Shown one piece after another: positions 1-10,287 of a DNA stretch of 64,000 nucleotides. The DNA comes from Deroplatys truncata (lineage: Eukaryota > Arthropoda > Insecta > Mantodea > Mantidae), in the NCBI GenBank assembly GCA_030765065.1, contig CM060978.1, positions 115,239,692 through 115,303,691 on the forward strand. The letters are read 5' to 3'. The translations under genes and the position numbers were made by a program. Position 1 is the stretch's first letter. Every line of letters begins with the position of its first letter. The notes under the pieces were generated by a model. The model ran no database searches and was not told where the DNA came from. It was given only the letters and a program-made list of their open reading frames with translations.

Positions 1-59
1 CACTAACATCACTTAAGTTTACTCACTTAACATGTTTCGGGAAACCGTTGTTCCCATCC
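1..59 (-). repeat. PLE left inverted repeat with hammerhead-like core
   Basis: Perfect inverse of 2242-2300. Read on the minus strand from 63 to 1 it shows CTGAGGA, then a 5-bp stem GGGAA/TTCCC around a 7-base loop, then GAAA, then a stem ACAT...ATGT continued by TTAAGT/ACTTAA, then T. This order (CUGANGA, stem II, GAA, A15.1-U16.1 stem III, H17) matches the hammerhead ribozyme layout that is known in PLE terminal repeats. One extra T lies between CTGAGGA and stem II, and stem I cannot be checked because the window ends, so activity is uncertain. Confidence 0.6.
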
Positions 60-67
60 TCAGAAGG

Positions 68-646
68 TTAATTCAACTGGCCCGTGTTGTTGGTGTTTCC
101 GTTTTTTGGACTGGATACTGTGGTGGCATCTTGTGGTGGAGAAATGTACTTCCAGAGAGGATTTGGTGGCGGCAAATCAAAATTAATTAGATGTGTGTTG
201 TGTTTTAGAATGGTGATCTTCTCCCATGCATCTAATTCGGCTGCAAATTTGGCTGGTTTGACTAATGTAATATTGGGTTTGATGTTGTGATTAGTGATCC
301 AAAAATGGTGTGAAACTGCAGATTTGTCCATTTGTTTGTATTTAATACAGCTCATGTGCTCCTTTAGCCTAGTTTCTAGGTTTCTTTTTGTCTTACCTAT
401 GTATACTTTATTGCAATCTGAACAATTGATTTTATAGATTCCAGCTTTTTTGTCTTGTGGAATGGGGTCTTTTAACTTGTTACAAAGTAATTTCTCTATG
501 TTAAATTTGTTCTGTGGAGCTAGGCTGATGTTATGTTTCATGAAAATCTTCTTAAATTTGTGAAAAGTTCCTGGGTGGTATGTGAATTTCTTGAACTTTA
601 GCTCTTTATCTTGCTGGCTGAGATTTGTTGTGTTTCTGATGTGCAT
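68..646 (-). CDS. GIY-YIG endonuclease domain of the PLE
   Basis: 192-residue open frame, same frame as the upstream RT and separated from it by one TGA and one CAG codon. Residues about 68-95 hold the GIY-YIG signature: AGIYKINCSDCNKVYIGKT, then R-NLETRLKEHM with the catalytic Arg region, then VSHHFWITNH. The Cys-x2-Cys just before VYIG is typical of PLE nucleases. In the family the domain nicks the target to expose a primer. It ends with a low-complexity tail after HNTHLINFDLPPPNPLW, close to the left inverted repeat. The ATG at 646 is only the first Met after the stop and is probably not a real start; the original protein was most likely a single RT-endonuclease polypeptide of about 730 residues. 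Confidence 0.9.
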   Translation of the reverse strand: MHIRNTTNLSQQDKELKFKKFTYHPGTFHKFKKIFMKHNISLAPQNKFNIEKLLCNKLKDPIPQDKKAGIYKINCSDCNKVYIGKTKRNLETRLKEHMSCIKYKQMDKSAVSHHFWITNHNIKPNITLVKPAKFAAELDAWEKITILKHNTHLINFDLPPPNPLWKYISPPQDATTVSSPKNGNTNNTGQLN

Positions 647-649
647 CTG

Positions 650-2269
650 TCATTTGAATTTTGCAATTTTTTTGTCAATAGTTGTTTTGTTGTACCCATT
701 ATGTATTGCTGTGTCTACTATATGCTGGTATTCTAACTGGTATTCTTTTTTATTTAAGGGGGTATATACCAGTCTATGTGTTAGGCTGTTTAGTACTGCA
801 TGTTTGTGTGTGGTTGGATTGAAACTCTTATTTTTTATGTAATTAGTAGAGTGTGTTGGCTTCCTGTATATGCCAAAGGTTAGGTTCTTTTGTTCTCTGA
901 TGATTTTTAGGTCTAAAAATGGTAGCATGCCTTCTTTTACTATTTCTATGGTGAATTTTATTGATTGGTTCTGTAGGTTTAGTAAGGCTAAGGAGTCTTG
1001 TATGAACCTGTTAGGGACAACAGCGAAGATGTCGTCAACATATCTGTGCCAAACTTTAAACATGTATGGAAAGGAAGTTGTTATGTGTGTTTCTAAGTAG
1101 CTCATAAATAAATCTGCCAAGAAGGGTGAAAGTGGGTTGCCCATGGTTAGACCAGTTGGTTGTTGATAGAACTTCTTATTGAAACTAAAACAATTTTGTG
1201 CAATGCATAAATTGGTAAGTTGTATGAGGTCTTCTATTTCTTCTTCAAGTAGGTTAGTCTGCTGTAGCCATTTCTTTAATTGACGCAGGAGTTGATCTGT
1301 AGGAACACTTGGAAATAGTGCAGTGACATCAAAGGAAACTAATCTGTCTTCTGGTTCGAGTTCCAGGGATTTTATCTTCTGTATTAAATCTTCTGAATTC
1401 ATTATGTTTTTGCTATTGAATTTTGGTAGTGAAGAGAATCTCTGTACTAACCATTTTGCCAGTTTGTAGGTAGGAGAATCAATATTGCTGACGATTGGTC
1501 TCATCTTATTACCCGGTTTGTGTATTTTAGGTAGAGCATACATTCTTGGTAAAGTGGGGTGATCTGGTTTTAATCTAGATTTATCAGTGTCTGTTATAGT
1601 TTTGCTTTCCTGGATGGTTTGATTGAAGGCTTTTAAATGTAATTTTAATGGGTCTTCTTGAATTTGTATGTAATTTTCTTGTTGCAGCATATTTTCTACT
1701 CTGGCAATATAATCATCTTTTTGCAGTACAACTAGTTTATTTCCCTTGTCAGCTTTTGTGTATACTACTGGTTTTGATTTTAATGTTTTGATCACATGTT
1801 TGGTTGGGAAATTGTTATGTTTATCTGCTTGTATTTCTTGGAGAACCATTTCACATTCTTTTTTTATAGTGGTTTTACTATTTTCATTTAGGTTGTAAGT
1901 AGCAATCTCAATGTCTGCGACTATTTCATCGGTTGTTTTTGTGTAGCCAACACATGTTTTTAGGCCAAGGTTTAATACCGATAATTCTGCTTTGGTGAAA
2001 GTTACATTTGAAAGATTAATTACGTCTGGGTATGACGTCATTTTTTCATTTTTTAGGTTAGGTTTATATGAATGTTGCTTCCGGTGTAGTATGTCTAGTT
2101 TTTTCTTTAATTTCAGCGTTTTTGTTTTCATCCTGTAGCTAAGAATAGTGAGGAATTTTGATTGCATGTTTTGCCAAAGTGGGTAGCCGAGTGTGTCCGT
2201 TAATTTAAGGTGAAGAGCATATAATTCCAGTTCCAATTTTTGGATGGGAACAACGGTTTCCCGAAACAT
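650..2269 (-). CDS. Penelope-like reverse transcriptase
   Basis: 539-residue open frame. Visible RT blocks, N to C: DKGNKLVVLQKDDY near residue 180, LPKIHKPGNKMRPIVSN near 250, SFDVTALFPSVP near 315, TGLTMGNPLSPFLADLFM near 370, and the catalytic HRYVDDIF near 410. These are followed by FLDLKI and GIYRKPTHSTNYI, the usual PLE thumb motifs. The enzyme would copy element RNA primed at a nicked chromosomal end. The ATG at 2269 lies inside the right inverted repeat, so the first nine or so codons are encoded by antisense of that repeat; a more upstream start cannot be excluded. The frame ends in TGA (652-650), and the next two codons are CAG and ATG in the same frame, leading straight into the GIY-YIG domain. 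The TGA is therefore probably a nonsense mutation rather than a natural terminus. No frameshift is seen. Confidence 0.93.
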   Translation of the reverse strand: MFRETVVPIQKLELELYALHLKLTDTLGYPLWQNMQSKFLTILSYRMKTKTLKLKKKLDILHRKQHSYKPNLKNEKMTSYPDVINLSNVTFTKAELSVLNLGLKTCVGYTKTTDEIVADIEIATYNLNENSKTTIKKECEMVLQEIQADKHNNFPTKHVIKTLKSKPVVYTKADKGNKLVVLQKDDYIARVENMLQQENYIQIQEDPLKLHLKAFNQTIQESKTITDTDKSRLKPDHPTLPRMYALPKIHKPGNKMRPIVSNIDSPTYKLAKWLVQRFSSLPKFNSKNIMNSEDLIQKIKSLELEPEDRLVSFDVTALFPSVPTDQLLRQLKKWLQQTNLLEEEIEDLIQLTNLCIAQNCFSFNKKFYQQPTGLTMGNPLSPFLADLFMSYLETHITTSFPYMFKVWHRYVDDIFAVVPNRFIQDSLALLNLQNQSIKFTIEIVKEGMLPFLDLKIIREQKNLTFGIYRKPTHSTNYIKNKSFNPTTHKHAVLNSLTHRLVYTPLNKKEYQLEYQHIVDTAIHNGYNKTTIDKKIAKFK

Positions 2270-2300
2270 GTTAAGTGAGTAAACTTAAGTGATGTTAGTG
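2242..2300 (+). repeat. PLE right inverted repeat
   Basis: 59 of 59 bases match the reverse complement of 1-59. It keeps the GGGAA/TTCCC stem, GAAA and the ACAT/ATGT stem, but the bases in front read TTTTTGGA instead of CTGAGGA, so the hammerhead-like core is incomplete in this copy. It contains the ATG of the RT frame on the opposite strand. Confidence 0.9.
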
Positions 2301-3389
2301 TAACAATTCCGACTCACCTTTAAATAAACCTTAATTTAAGTTTCTTTTGTAATTGAATTAGCTTAATTTATTATTGCCCATTTCAGTTCATCTATTGTGT
2401 TTGGATTATTTGTATACACTGTTGATTCTGCAGTATCTCACCACTTCTTGCAGCATAACGAACAGAACCAGTCTCACAAAATTTATTTATTGAACGGCAA
2501 ACAATATCCTGTAACACTAATCTGGATTTTGGAAACTGCTTTATAATTTTTTTTCCCACTTTTTCTATATATTTAACACTCTCTCTAAAAGCACATGGTC
2601 TTCAATTCAAAACATTTTCAACTTAAATGAAAACACAATTGTACACTGGCAGAGACAGTCTTGACTGACACTGACCATCATTCACAAGCCTGGTATTCTG
2701 GGCACAGGGTGCAACTGCCTTGTGAGATCCTGACATTTCACTCTAAGCAGAGAAGTGGGAGAGCTTGTTGTCATGTTGTATTACAACATGTGTCGGCTGC
2801 TTAACAGTGCACTGAATAGCAAACAAATCGCTGGGACCTATTGCCAGTGAGCAGTAGTAAATCACACCAACATGGCAACATGTTACCCCTCAAAGTTCAG
2901 CTTGTAGACAAGGGTGGTGGCACCTTACTGGCTAGAGCAACAACAGAGGGAACATTGTCAGAATCCCTCCAAGAAATGTCAGAAATCTCATGTTATTTAA
3001 ATTCTACCATACACAATAGTGTACAAAAGGCTATTGACCTGCATTAATGTGGAGGGACTTAAAAAGATCATGTTGCATTGTCACCTGCATTTGAAATTTA
3101 ATACAGGAGCTAGTTTTTGGTGTGAACAGTTTTAAAACAAATCAAATCAAACAGCTTAAGTTAAAATCAATTTCAATATGAGCAAACTGACAGTATTTTA
3201 TCAACCATTTCTTATGCTACTTTCAGCTGTTGATTGCTTCTTCATAATCTTAAACACTGACGAGTATTAGAGAAGTGATTCAGCAATAATTTCTCAAATT
3301 TATATTTTAGAATGTAACCATTCACGAGAAAAGAAGGTTTAGATGTTAAGTGGCACATATAAGCATAGAACACTTGGAAAGAAACTCAC
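2301..3389. other. intron sequence, nothing recognised
   Basis: AT-rich stretch between the PLE and the DRAK exon. No open frame with recognisable protein similarity, tRNA-like box pair or inverted repeat was seen. It is part of the intron that begins with the GTGAGT donor at 3389-3384 on the minus strand and runs off the left edge. The next exon, expected to complete a Trp codon and continue the kinase C-lobe, was looked for here and not found. Confidence 0.6.
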
Positions 3390-3438
3390 CAAATATCTGT
3401 TGCTAGGCTGATAGGTTCGTAGCTTAGAATTTCTGGTG
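3390..3438 (-). CDS. Drak: DRAK/STK17 kinase exon: APE motif
   Basis: 49-nt exon encoding two bases of an Ala codon, then PEILSYEPISLATDI, then two bases of a Trp codon. This is the end of the activation segment (APE motif) and the start of helix F (conserved Asp in ATDIW) of a protein kinase. The acceptor is ...TTGTTGCAG before 3438 and the donor is GTGAGT from 3389. Its phase matches the preceding exon, whose last G completes GCA (Ala). The peptide is almost the same as the DRAK/STK17 family, where APEILSY-PIS-ATD-W is characteristic. The C-lobe remainder lies outside the window. Confidence 0.93.
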
Positions 3439-4441
3439 CTGCAACAAAGAAAATAACCATATGCAGTTAGCTGGCAAATAAAGATGAATTAACACACATT
3501 TAAAAGGCGGCGAGGGTGTCTTAATTCCATCTTAACCTCAAATCAATTGCACAAACTCTAGGAAAGACAACTGAATGCTCTTTTGCAGTGCATTTTCAAA
3601 TCATCTATCCAAGTTCAATAGTTTCCATTGCCCTGATTGGTGGTGGCAGTAGTGATGATGATAATGATACTAAAGGATGAAAAGGAAAACTTTAGCACAC
3701 ACAGAAACTCTTTCCAAATGGCATTTCATCCTCTAATTGTCAATATCACCAATGTAATCTCCTTAGAAGACTACAAATTATTTAAACAACTGGCCTTTAA
3801 TTCCCACTTTTATACAGCCTCCTTTAGTTAAATATTTCAGGTATATGTGGTTTTCATTTGTGAGAGTCCCAAATACCAAAGTTTACTGTGGATATGAATA
3901 ATAATTAATTCATTTAAATTTCCTTGCTGCTGAACTGTGGCATTTATACTATTTGGCAACATATTGAAATAATGTGTGATGCATTGTCCATAAACTTTGA
4001 CAGGTCAAAAGGGAGAAAAACGGTGTCACTATTAAACTTTCAGATTAATTTAAACATTTCTATATGAGATAAGATCTTTTTTCTCATATTCCATAACCCC
4101 ATAAAATATTTGAATAGAGATAAAGACTTCTTAATGTTGGCCATGTCACTGCTATTAAAAACACTTAACTCACCAATGAATGAAGCAGAGGCAGCTTAAC
4201 TGAAGGGAATTAAATAAATGCCAGAAAGGTTTCTCCTGTTCTCAATCATTTGCATAAGAATTCTGTTCATTGATTTAACGAAACTTAATATGAACCATTG
4301 GGAACTCATTTTTTGAAGCAGGGGAAGATAAAAGAAAAAGAAAAAAAGAAAGAAAGAAAAAGGACAAAATAAGCTATTTCTTAAACAAAGTGCAGATTAA
4401 CAGCAGATTTATTACTTTAAAAAATAATGTAAAACACTCAC
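3439..4441. other. DRAK intron, about 1.0 kb
   Basis: Short intron between the activation-segment exons (donor GTGAGT at 4441-4436, acceptor at 3440-3439, minus strand). AT-rich with A/G-rich patches (about 4325-4365). No transposon recognised. Confidence 0.8.
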
Positions 4442-4568
4442 CAACATAATCTGGTGTACCAAGTATTTCTCTCACTTCCACTCCATTCTGTATAATTCTC
4501 GAGATCCCAAAGTCACACAGTTTTATGTCACAATCTGGGTAGACACCAGTAAGAAGTAAGTTCTGTGG
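4442..4568 (-). CDS. Drak: DRAK/STK17 kinase exon: PQN to DFG and activation loop
   Basis: 127-nt exon giving 42 codons plus one base. It begins with PQNLLLTG, completing the catalytic loop HLDLKPQN with the previous exon, and contains the metal-binding motif CDFGISR. It ends with [12 protein letters not shown], the activation loop and P+1 loop. In this family LCDFGISR and [10 protein letters not shown] are typical. Acceptor TTTTAATTACAG before 4568, donor GTGAGT from 4441. The catalytic Asn (PQN) and the DFG Asp are intact, so the kinase is predicted to be active. Confidence 0.95.
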
Positions 4569-5399
4569 CTGTAATTAAAACCAATGCTTTAGTAATGTCA
4601 TCTTTCAAAATAACAAATTAGAGGTGCAATGAGCCAAGAAGAATGAGGCACAGCAAGTAATACATGTAATATAATGTTGAGAAATTAAAAAAAGATATAC
4701 ATATATACTTTTCTCTATACTTCCTGTAGATAAACATTTGCAAATGTTTTATTTAGATAATTCCATGCAATACAAATACTCTTGCATGTAACAAACTGAG
4801 ATGACAGTCAAGTTTTTGAAAATCAAGTCATACAATCCTCGTTGTGACTTATGAAAAACAAATGGCCACCGACATTTCAAAGTGTAGCAAACACTGAGGA
4901 AATTTAAACACACAATAGATATTTCAGAAATGGCTGATATACATTTTTCAATTGGGTAGCTTCAAAACATGTATTTCCAGCAGAACATAATCACTTTTGG
5001 GCTGAAATTCAATACTTTTACATTTGGTAAAAATTTCTTTCATGTTGTGTGTTGGAAATGGGGATATAAAGATTCAAATGCTGCAGGTAGAGTAATAGAA
5101 GAATGGATAAATACAAGCAACTTAAGACTTAATTTTCAACAATGATCAAATGGGTACTTGTATACATCACTCAGGTTCCATATATAATCCAGATATAAAA
5201 TAATCCAAAACAGCCTTTAAGATATAAAGATACAGAGTTAACTGAAGAGAAAAAGATTGTTGCTGCCATTAGTACAACCTTTAAATCATTAAAAGTACCC
5301 AGATAATATAAAAAGATTGAAAAAACAATAAAAAAGGATATCAAAGCAAATGTAACCAATCGAACTTCCTACTTGACTACAATAGATGAAATATTTTAT
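4569..5399. other. DRAK intron start, mostly unrecognised
   Basis: Right-hand (3') end of the 19.9-kb intron. AT-rich. The last few hundred bases (from about 5040) may be the decayed upstream part of the LINE that becomes recognisable at about 5400, but no endonuclease motif can be read. Confidence 0.5.
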
Positions 5400-5797
5400 C
5401 AAGAATTCTATCAGAGCTTGATTCTGCCATAAATAAATCTTCAGAACGTAAAGCACCTGGTCCTGTTTACATTCTCGTAGAATGTTTGTGGGTATTAAGG
5501 GCAAAACTTCAGTGCCTGCAAATCGGAGGAAAGCTGTCATCATTCCAATCTTAAAACAAATAAAGCACCAGAAAATACTGATAACCATAGACCCATTTCA
5601 CTAACTAGTAATTTAGCAAAAATTATGTAAACAATGATTTCTACAACATTAAATTGCTTCCTAGAATCGAACAATTTGTTATCGTATATGTACGCACGCG
5701 CACACGCACACGCACACGCACACGCGCACGCGCACGCGCACGCGCACGCGCACGCGCACGCGCACGCGCACGCGCACGCACACGCACACGCACACGC

Positions 5798-5833
<36 letters not shown>

Positions 5834-7210
5834 ATATATCAATGATCTAGCAAAGCAGCTACAGAATGAAGGTACAACATGTGCACTTTTTGCTGATGAT
5901 CTGGTTATTTGGTGTTCTCAAAGCATGATAAATTTAAAACTTTAGATATAACTTACAACATGTACATTAAACCCATTTTAAAATATTGTGGTGAGTGCTT
6001 ATAACTTCATCATCTTCAAACAGAAAAATCCTTGAACACTTCAAAATCAATCATTAAGATTAATAACTGGTGCCATTAAATCTACTCTGATTGAAGCTTT
6101 ATTAACCGTTACATCCAAGAAAGCCATTCTGACAGATCTTCAAATGCGAGCCCTTCCAACTTGTGAGAAGTTAATAAGATTACCAGAAATGGTATAGTTA
6201 CCAAAACTCCAAACAAAATATGAAAACACAGACTGGATTTATGCAGGCAGTCTAGAATATGAAAAACTTAAGACTATCCATCTGAAAGAGAAAATTTTCC
6301 ATCTTGTTATAATCCAATTAATACAATTATAGTTGACTATCAACTTATCTTGGTGAAATATTCAATAAAACTGACATTAATCGTGTTCAAGACAAAGCTT
6401 TTACCCTAGAAACCCTCAATACAATATAACTACTTAGTGACTGGATTCATATTTATAGTGATGGCTCTCTTCTGGATCATGAAGGAGCTGGAGCTGGTGC
6501 ATTTTGCCAATTCTCTTCCTTTTATAAAAAAAATAGGGAAATATATAACTAAGTTTGATGGTGAAATTGATGCCAAATAAACATCACTTCAAAATTTATT
6601 GAAAATTGTAGAAAAATGCAAAAATGTAGTTATTCTATCTGATTCTAAAGCTGCACTCCCAAGCTATTGGTTCTTCTACTCAACCCAAAATGACAAGATT
6701 AAAGAAATACATGTATGGTCAAATCCAGAACCTAAATAAAAGTATAGTCTTACAGTGAATTCCCACATACTAATGTTTTAGGAAATGAAATGGCAGATAG
6801 TAAAGAAAGGAACTAAAATCAACTTGGTGAAAAAACAAAATATTTCATATGAATCAATTAAAACAATCATAAAAAGAAAAATCATTTCTGATTAAAACCA
6901 ATAGTTAACACTTCAAAATGAACGGTCAAAATGGAAGAAAATTTTAAATGATCAATCAATAGTTCCTGATTTACTATGAAAAATCTTCTGTTGCTGCATT
7001 CCGACTTATCACAGGACATGATTGTTTGAATAAACATCTTTACAAAATTGGAATAGTAACATCTTCAAATTGTTTATTGTGCTCCAAAGAAGAAGAAATG
7101 GACATGGAACATCTAAACAATTATGACTCTCTTGTGGCTTTTGAAAATCTAACATCAAAATACTGGGAAGTAAGAAAGAGAATGATTTCATTATTAACTC
7201 CTGAGCATTA
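5400..7210 (+). mobile_element. decayed RNase H-containing LINE (I-like) fragment
   Basis: Plus-strand pieces in shifting frames: SERKAPGPV and RKAVIIPILK near 5430-5560 (RT finger), NHRPISLTSNLAKIM near 5583-5628, NCFLESNNLL near 5650, FADDLVIW with the catalytic Asp pair near 5888, and an RNase H start IYSDGSLLDHEGAGAGAF near 6450-6510. LGNEMADSKE of the RNase H end lies near 6780. A C-terminal cysteine motif follows, DCLNKHLYKIGIVTSSNCLLCSKEEEMDMEHL at 7021-7112 (first 20 residues are enough to identify it). Order and content match arthropod I-like non-LTR elements. Many stops and frameshifts: dead. About 120 RT residues expected between FLESNNLL and YINDLA are missing and replaced by the CA/CG microsatellite. 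Confidence 0.85.
5690..5831 (+). repeat. CACG/CGCA/CA compound microsatellite
   Basis: About 140 bases of alternating purine-pyrimidine repeat, with CACACG, then CGCACG, then CACACG, then pure CA blocks. It sits exactly where the RT palm of the LINE is missing. Alternating CG/CA sequence of this length is a Z-DNA candidate. Long open frames here in several directions are artefacts of the repeat. Confidence 0.95.
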
Positions 7211-10200
7211 GATATACACGCATTTAGTAAACAGTATAAGAAAGTAAATAAGTAATTCTAATTTATTTTCAGCATCCTCCTGCCCGCAGTGTTCCCTATT
7301 ACAAAGTAATCCTGCACAGAAGTGAATGAATGAAATTAGCAATATGTTATCAGAAAGCATATAATTGACAGCTAAATTTACTTCTCTGCAGTGATGGACA
7401 GTTAAATATTCTTCCTCGGTTGTAAGAAATAACTTCAAACAGAGGGAGAGAATACAAAGTAAATATTCTCCAGGAGACTTAAAGAGTTTTATACAATGTC
7501 AAACAGCATTTCAAGCTGCAATAGTAATAAAACTTAGCATTTTTAACTTTTGTTAACTTTTGATAGTAATGTCATACTCTCTCCAACACTAAATCTGTTA
7601 ATTCTATGTATTTATTTATAAAATGCAGATTCTTCAATAAAAAGGGATTTTTGTCTCACTTGCATTTTTATGTTAAGAGAGCCAAGAAGTGTGTAAACTG
7701 ACAAATTTGCCATTTTCTGTTTTTGAAGAAAATAAATTCTGAGAGTCTTACTGATTCAGCATATATAAGCGCTTGATGCATTTAGCTCTTTAAAAGAGAA
7801 TTTAAATGGGTTTCACATAACTAACAGCTGGTTCATGATACCCTTTCATTGAAACTCATAATATTCTATTTTTACTTTCTCTACCATTTAACCATGGTGA
7901 GCAGAGGAAGTATTGTATTCCAAAAAACAAAAACAAAAGTAAGCATAACTCAAAATTAAGTTGGATAAATACCAAACATGGCATTTAAATTCAGCATCTT
8001 CCAAGGATGCACCATTTATTTTATTTTTTTTTTAAATTACCCACCAAATTTTCCTTCACACGGAGAAGTTTTCCTTGTTTTTTATTTCTAAAAAATTGCT
8101 CACACAATTTTTATTAAAATATTGTAAGGTTATGATATTTGCAAGAGTAATAAAATATATATGTTGGATTTCCTGTGAATAACAGATAGACAAACTATAA
8201 AATGCAAATCTTGTTAAAATGTAAACTTTTTGTACAATGCTTTTTTTTTTTTTTTTTTAGTCATTTACATTTGTGAGAATGATTGTTAGTCACTTGATTT
8301 TTTGCAACACTTTATCATACATTTCAAAGTGCTAAGTCATCAGTCTTTTGTTTCTCACAATGCAATGCAAAAAAGTATGAAATTTTAGTCGGCATACAGC
8401 AACCTGCTTTTAAAGTTTTAATTGTTGCTTCATCTTCTGTATCACTCTTGTACTCATAGCATAATGAACACTGAAAGCTTTGTTGCAAATATTTCTGGAT
8501 TAACACAAAGCAGATAAATAATAAGCTTTTATAAGAATACTTTGTAGATTATGTATAAAAATAAACAATAGCGGGTAAAGGAAGACATGCGAATGTAACA
8601 CCGGTTTTCTATTTTTAAGAAACTTTGATGTAAATTTTGTGATTCTCTATTACTTCTAGCCTACAGGCACAGAACCAGTCACCCACCAGACAAAGGCTGC
8701 AGATAGAGTACTCTCAGAAATTCATTAAAAGCAGATAACACATCTCAAGCTTTTCATTTGGGTTTTCATTTGAGCTTATCTTGAAACTACATTTTCATGA
8801 ACAAGCATGTCTTCTCAAAAGTATAAAAGCTACTACAAAGATGAAATTTTAAAAATCAATTCAGTTAATCCCTTAAACATGCTGAAATTGAATTACGTTT
8901 CCGAGTGAAAAGACTCTAAAGCACGGGTATTTTATCTTAAAATTTTTACGAAAGTGTTCAATTTATTTTCTTGCAACAGGAAAAAGTTTTTAAAAGCTTG
9001 AATGCTGCTAGCAGTTCAACACTTCTGGTTCAATGCCATTAAATAAACTTGCATTAATGTGTAGTGAAAGATCGAACTGCCTGCCTCAAGTTGTTTTGGG
9101 AAAAGCATACCTAGAATGCCAGTTTTCTTACATATTTAAATTAAAGGCATTAATAATCTCAAGAGACTACATAATTCTTATGAATATGAAACTTCACAAA
9201 CAGATAACTGCTTATACCCTGTTACTACTGTAGTTTATATACAGTGATCATGTTTATGGGATTCCGTGCAAATCACCTAGCATTTCACAGTTCCCTTAGA
9301 GCTACACATCCAGAAAGTACAGTTTTGCTATATTCGTTTTAAATCAAAGTACTATTCTTAAACTTATGTTACCTTTGTTACTTGCTTCAGCGATTGGGAC
9401 CTTAAGTATGTATATAATGATATCTTGTTAACATACCAAACACTAAATGAATAGAAACCTCTACTCATTTAGCATACCCATCATGCATCTTTAATCAGTC
9501 TACTTCATTTACTTTTACCCTCACACAAAACCTTCACTTTTAAGAGGTATACTGCTGGGGTGTTAAGGTGCACTGCATATTAGCATACCAAATGTTACTG
9601 TTAACAATAACCTCTTTGACTTGCAAATAAATATGGCACAATGAAACAGTCACGTTTCACAGCAAACAAAATATCAATAAGGTCATTTAAATGCAAATTT
9701 TTGCAAGGCCCAGTTTAAATCTGGATGCCGTAATAAATGCTATGTATGAATTCAAAATGTGACACAAATACACAACAATAAAAATGTGGGCTAGAAGATT
9801 CATTAATCACCGAGGTGAGTATCCTATTGTTAGCTTATATAATTCTAAATTCCATGAGTCACTCTTGTTCTGTTATGCAGACTTTTCTTCCTTTTGACAT
9901 TCAATACCTCTTATTTTTCAAAATGGGATGACCTGTTACAAAAAGGGGTGATCACGAAAACTGAATAATATGAAAACTATTTAAAACCTTGTAAACAAAA
10001 CTATAAATGGATAGAAGAGGAATGAAATTATTCAACCACATGCCACTTGTACTTTATTTCACCAAGCAATGTAATAAGTGTTCCCATTTAGTTTGAAATC
10101 AGGCTCTGTACATGCTAAAAATGATTAAACCCCAGTCAGCTTGTAAGCTAGGAAAATGGGTGAGTATCATTGAAAATACATTTTTGAGGTTACAAAATGC

Positions 10201-10260
10201 TGGTATATCAGTTCTTCAAATCATATACATATAAGTATTTGAAAAACAAAAATGTAAGAA
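7211..10260. other. intron sequence, nothing recognised
   Basis: About 3 kb of AT-rich intron. Contains a 19-base T run at about 8241-8259 and TA-rich patches. No coding similarity, tRNA-like boxes or long inverted repeats were recognised. Short open frames here look random. Confidence 0.6.
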
Positions 10261-10287
10261 CGTAGGTTTTCACGGCCGGTGTCACAA

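Larger units (their letters stand above)
1..2300 (-). mobile_element. Penelope-like retroelement (PLE) with GIY-YIG endonuclease
   Basis: Minus-strand PLE: a reverse transcriptase reading frame (2269-650) is followed in the same frame by a GIY-YIG endonuclease (646-68), and the unit sits between perfect 59-bp inverted repeats at 1-59 and 2242-2300. PLEs are eukaryotic retroelements whose RT is followed by a GIY-YIG nuclease and whose copies often carry terminal repeats in direct or inverted order, so the layout is typical. It lies in the intron downstream (on the minus strand) of the last DRAK exon seen. The left inverted repeat starts at the first base of the window, so the element may extend further left. 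Only one in-frame stop interrupts the coding region, so this is a young copy compared with the other elements here. Very confident. Confidence 0.95.

Noticed and set aside
2841-3047. 68-codon plus-strand frame next to the DRAK exon
   Set aside because: No similarity, no splice-site support and wrong strand for the gene.
5634-5945. Long open frames of alternating His/Ala, Thr/Arg and Cys/Val on both strands
   Set aside because: They are translations of the CA/CG microsatellite and have no coding meaning.
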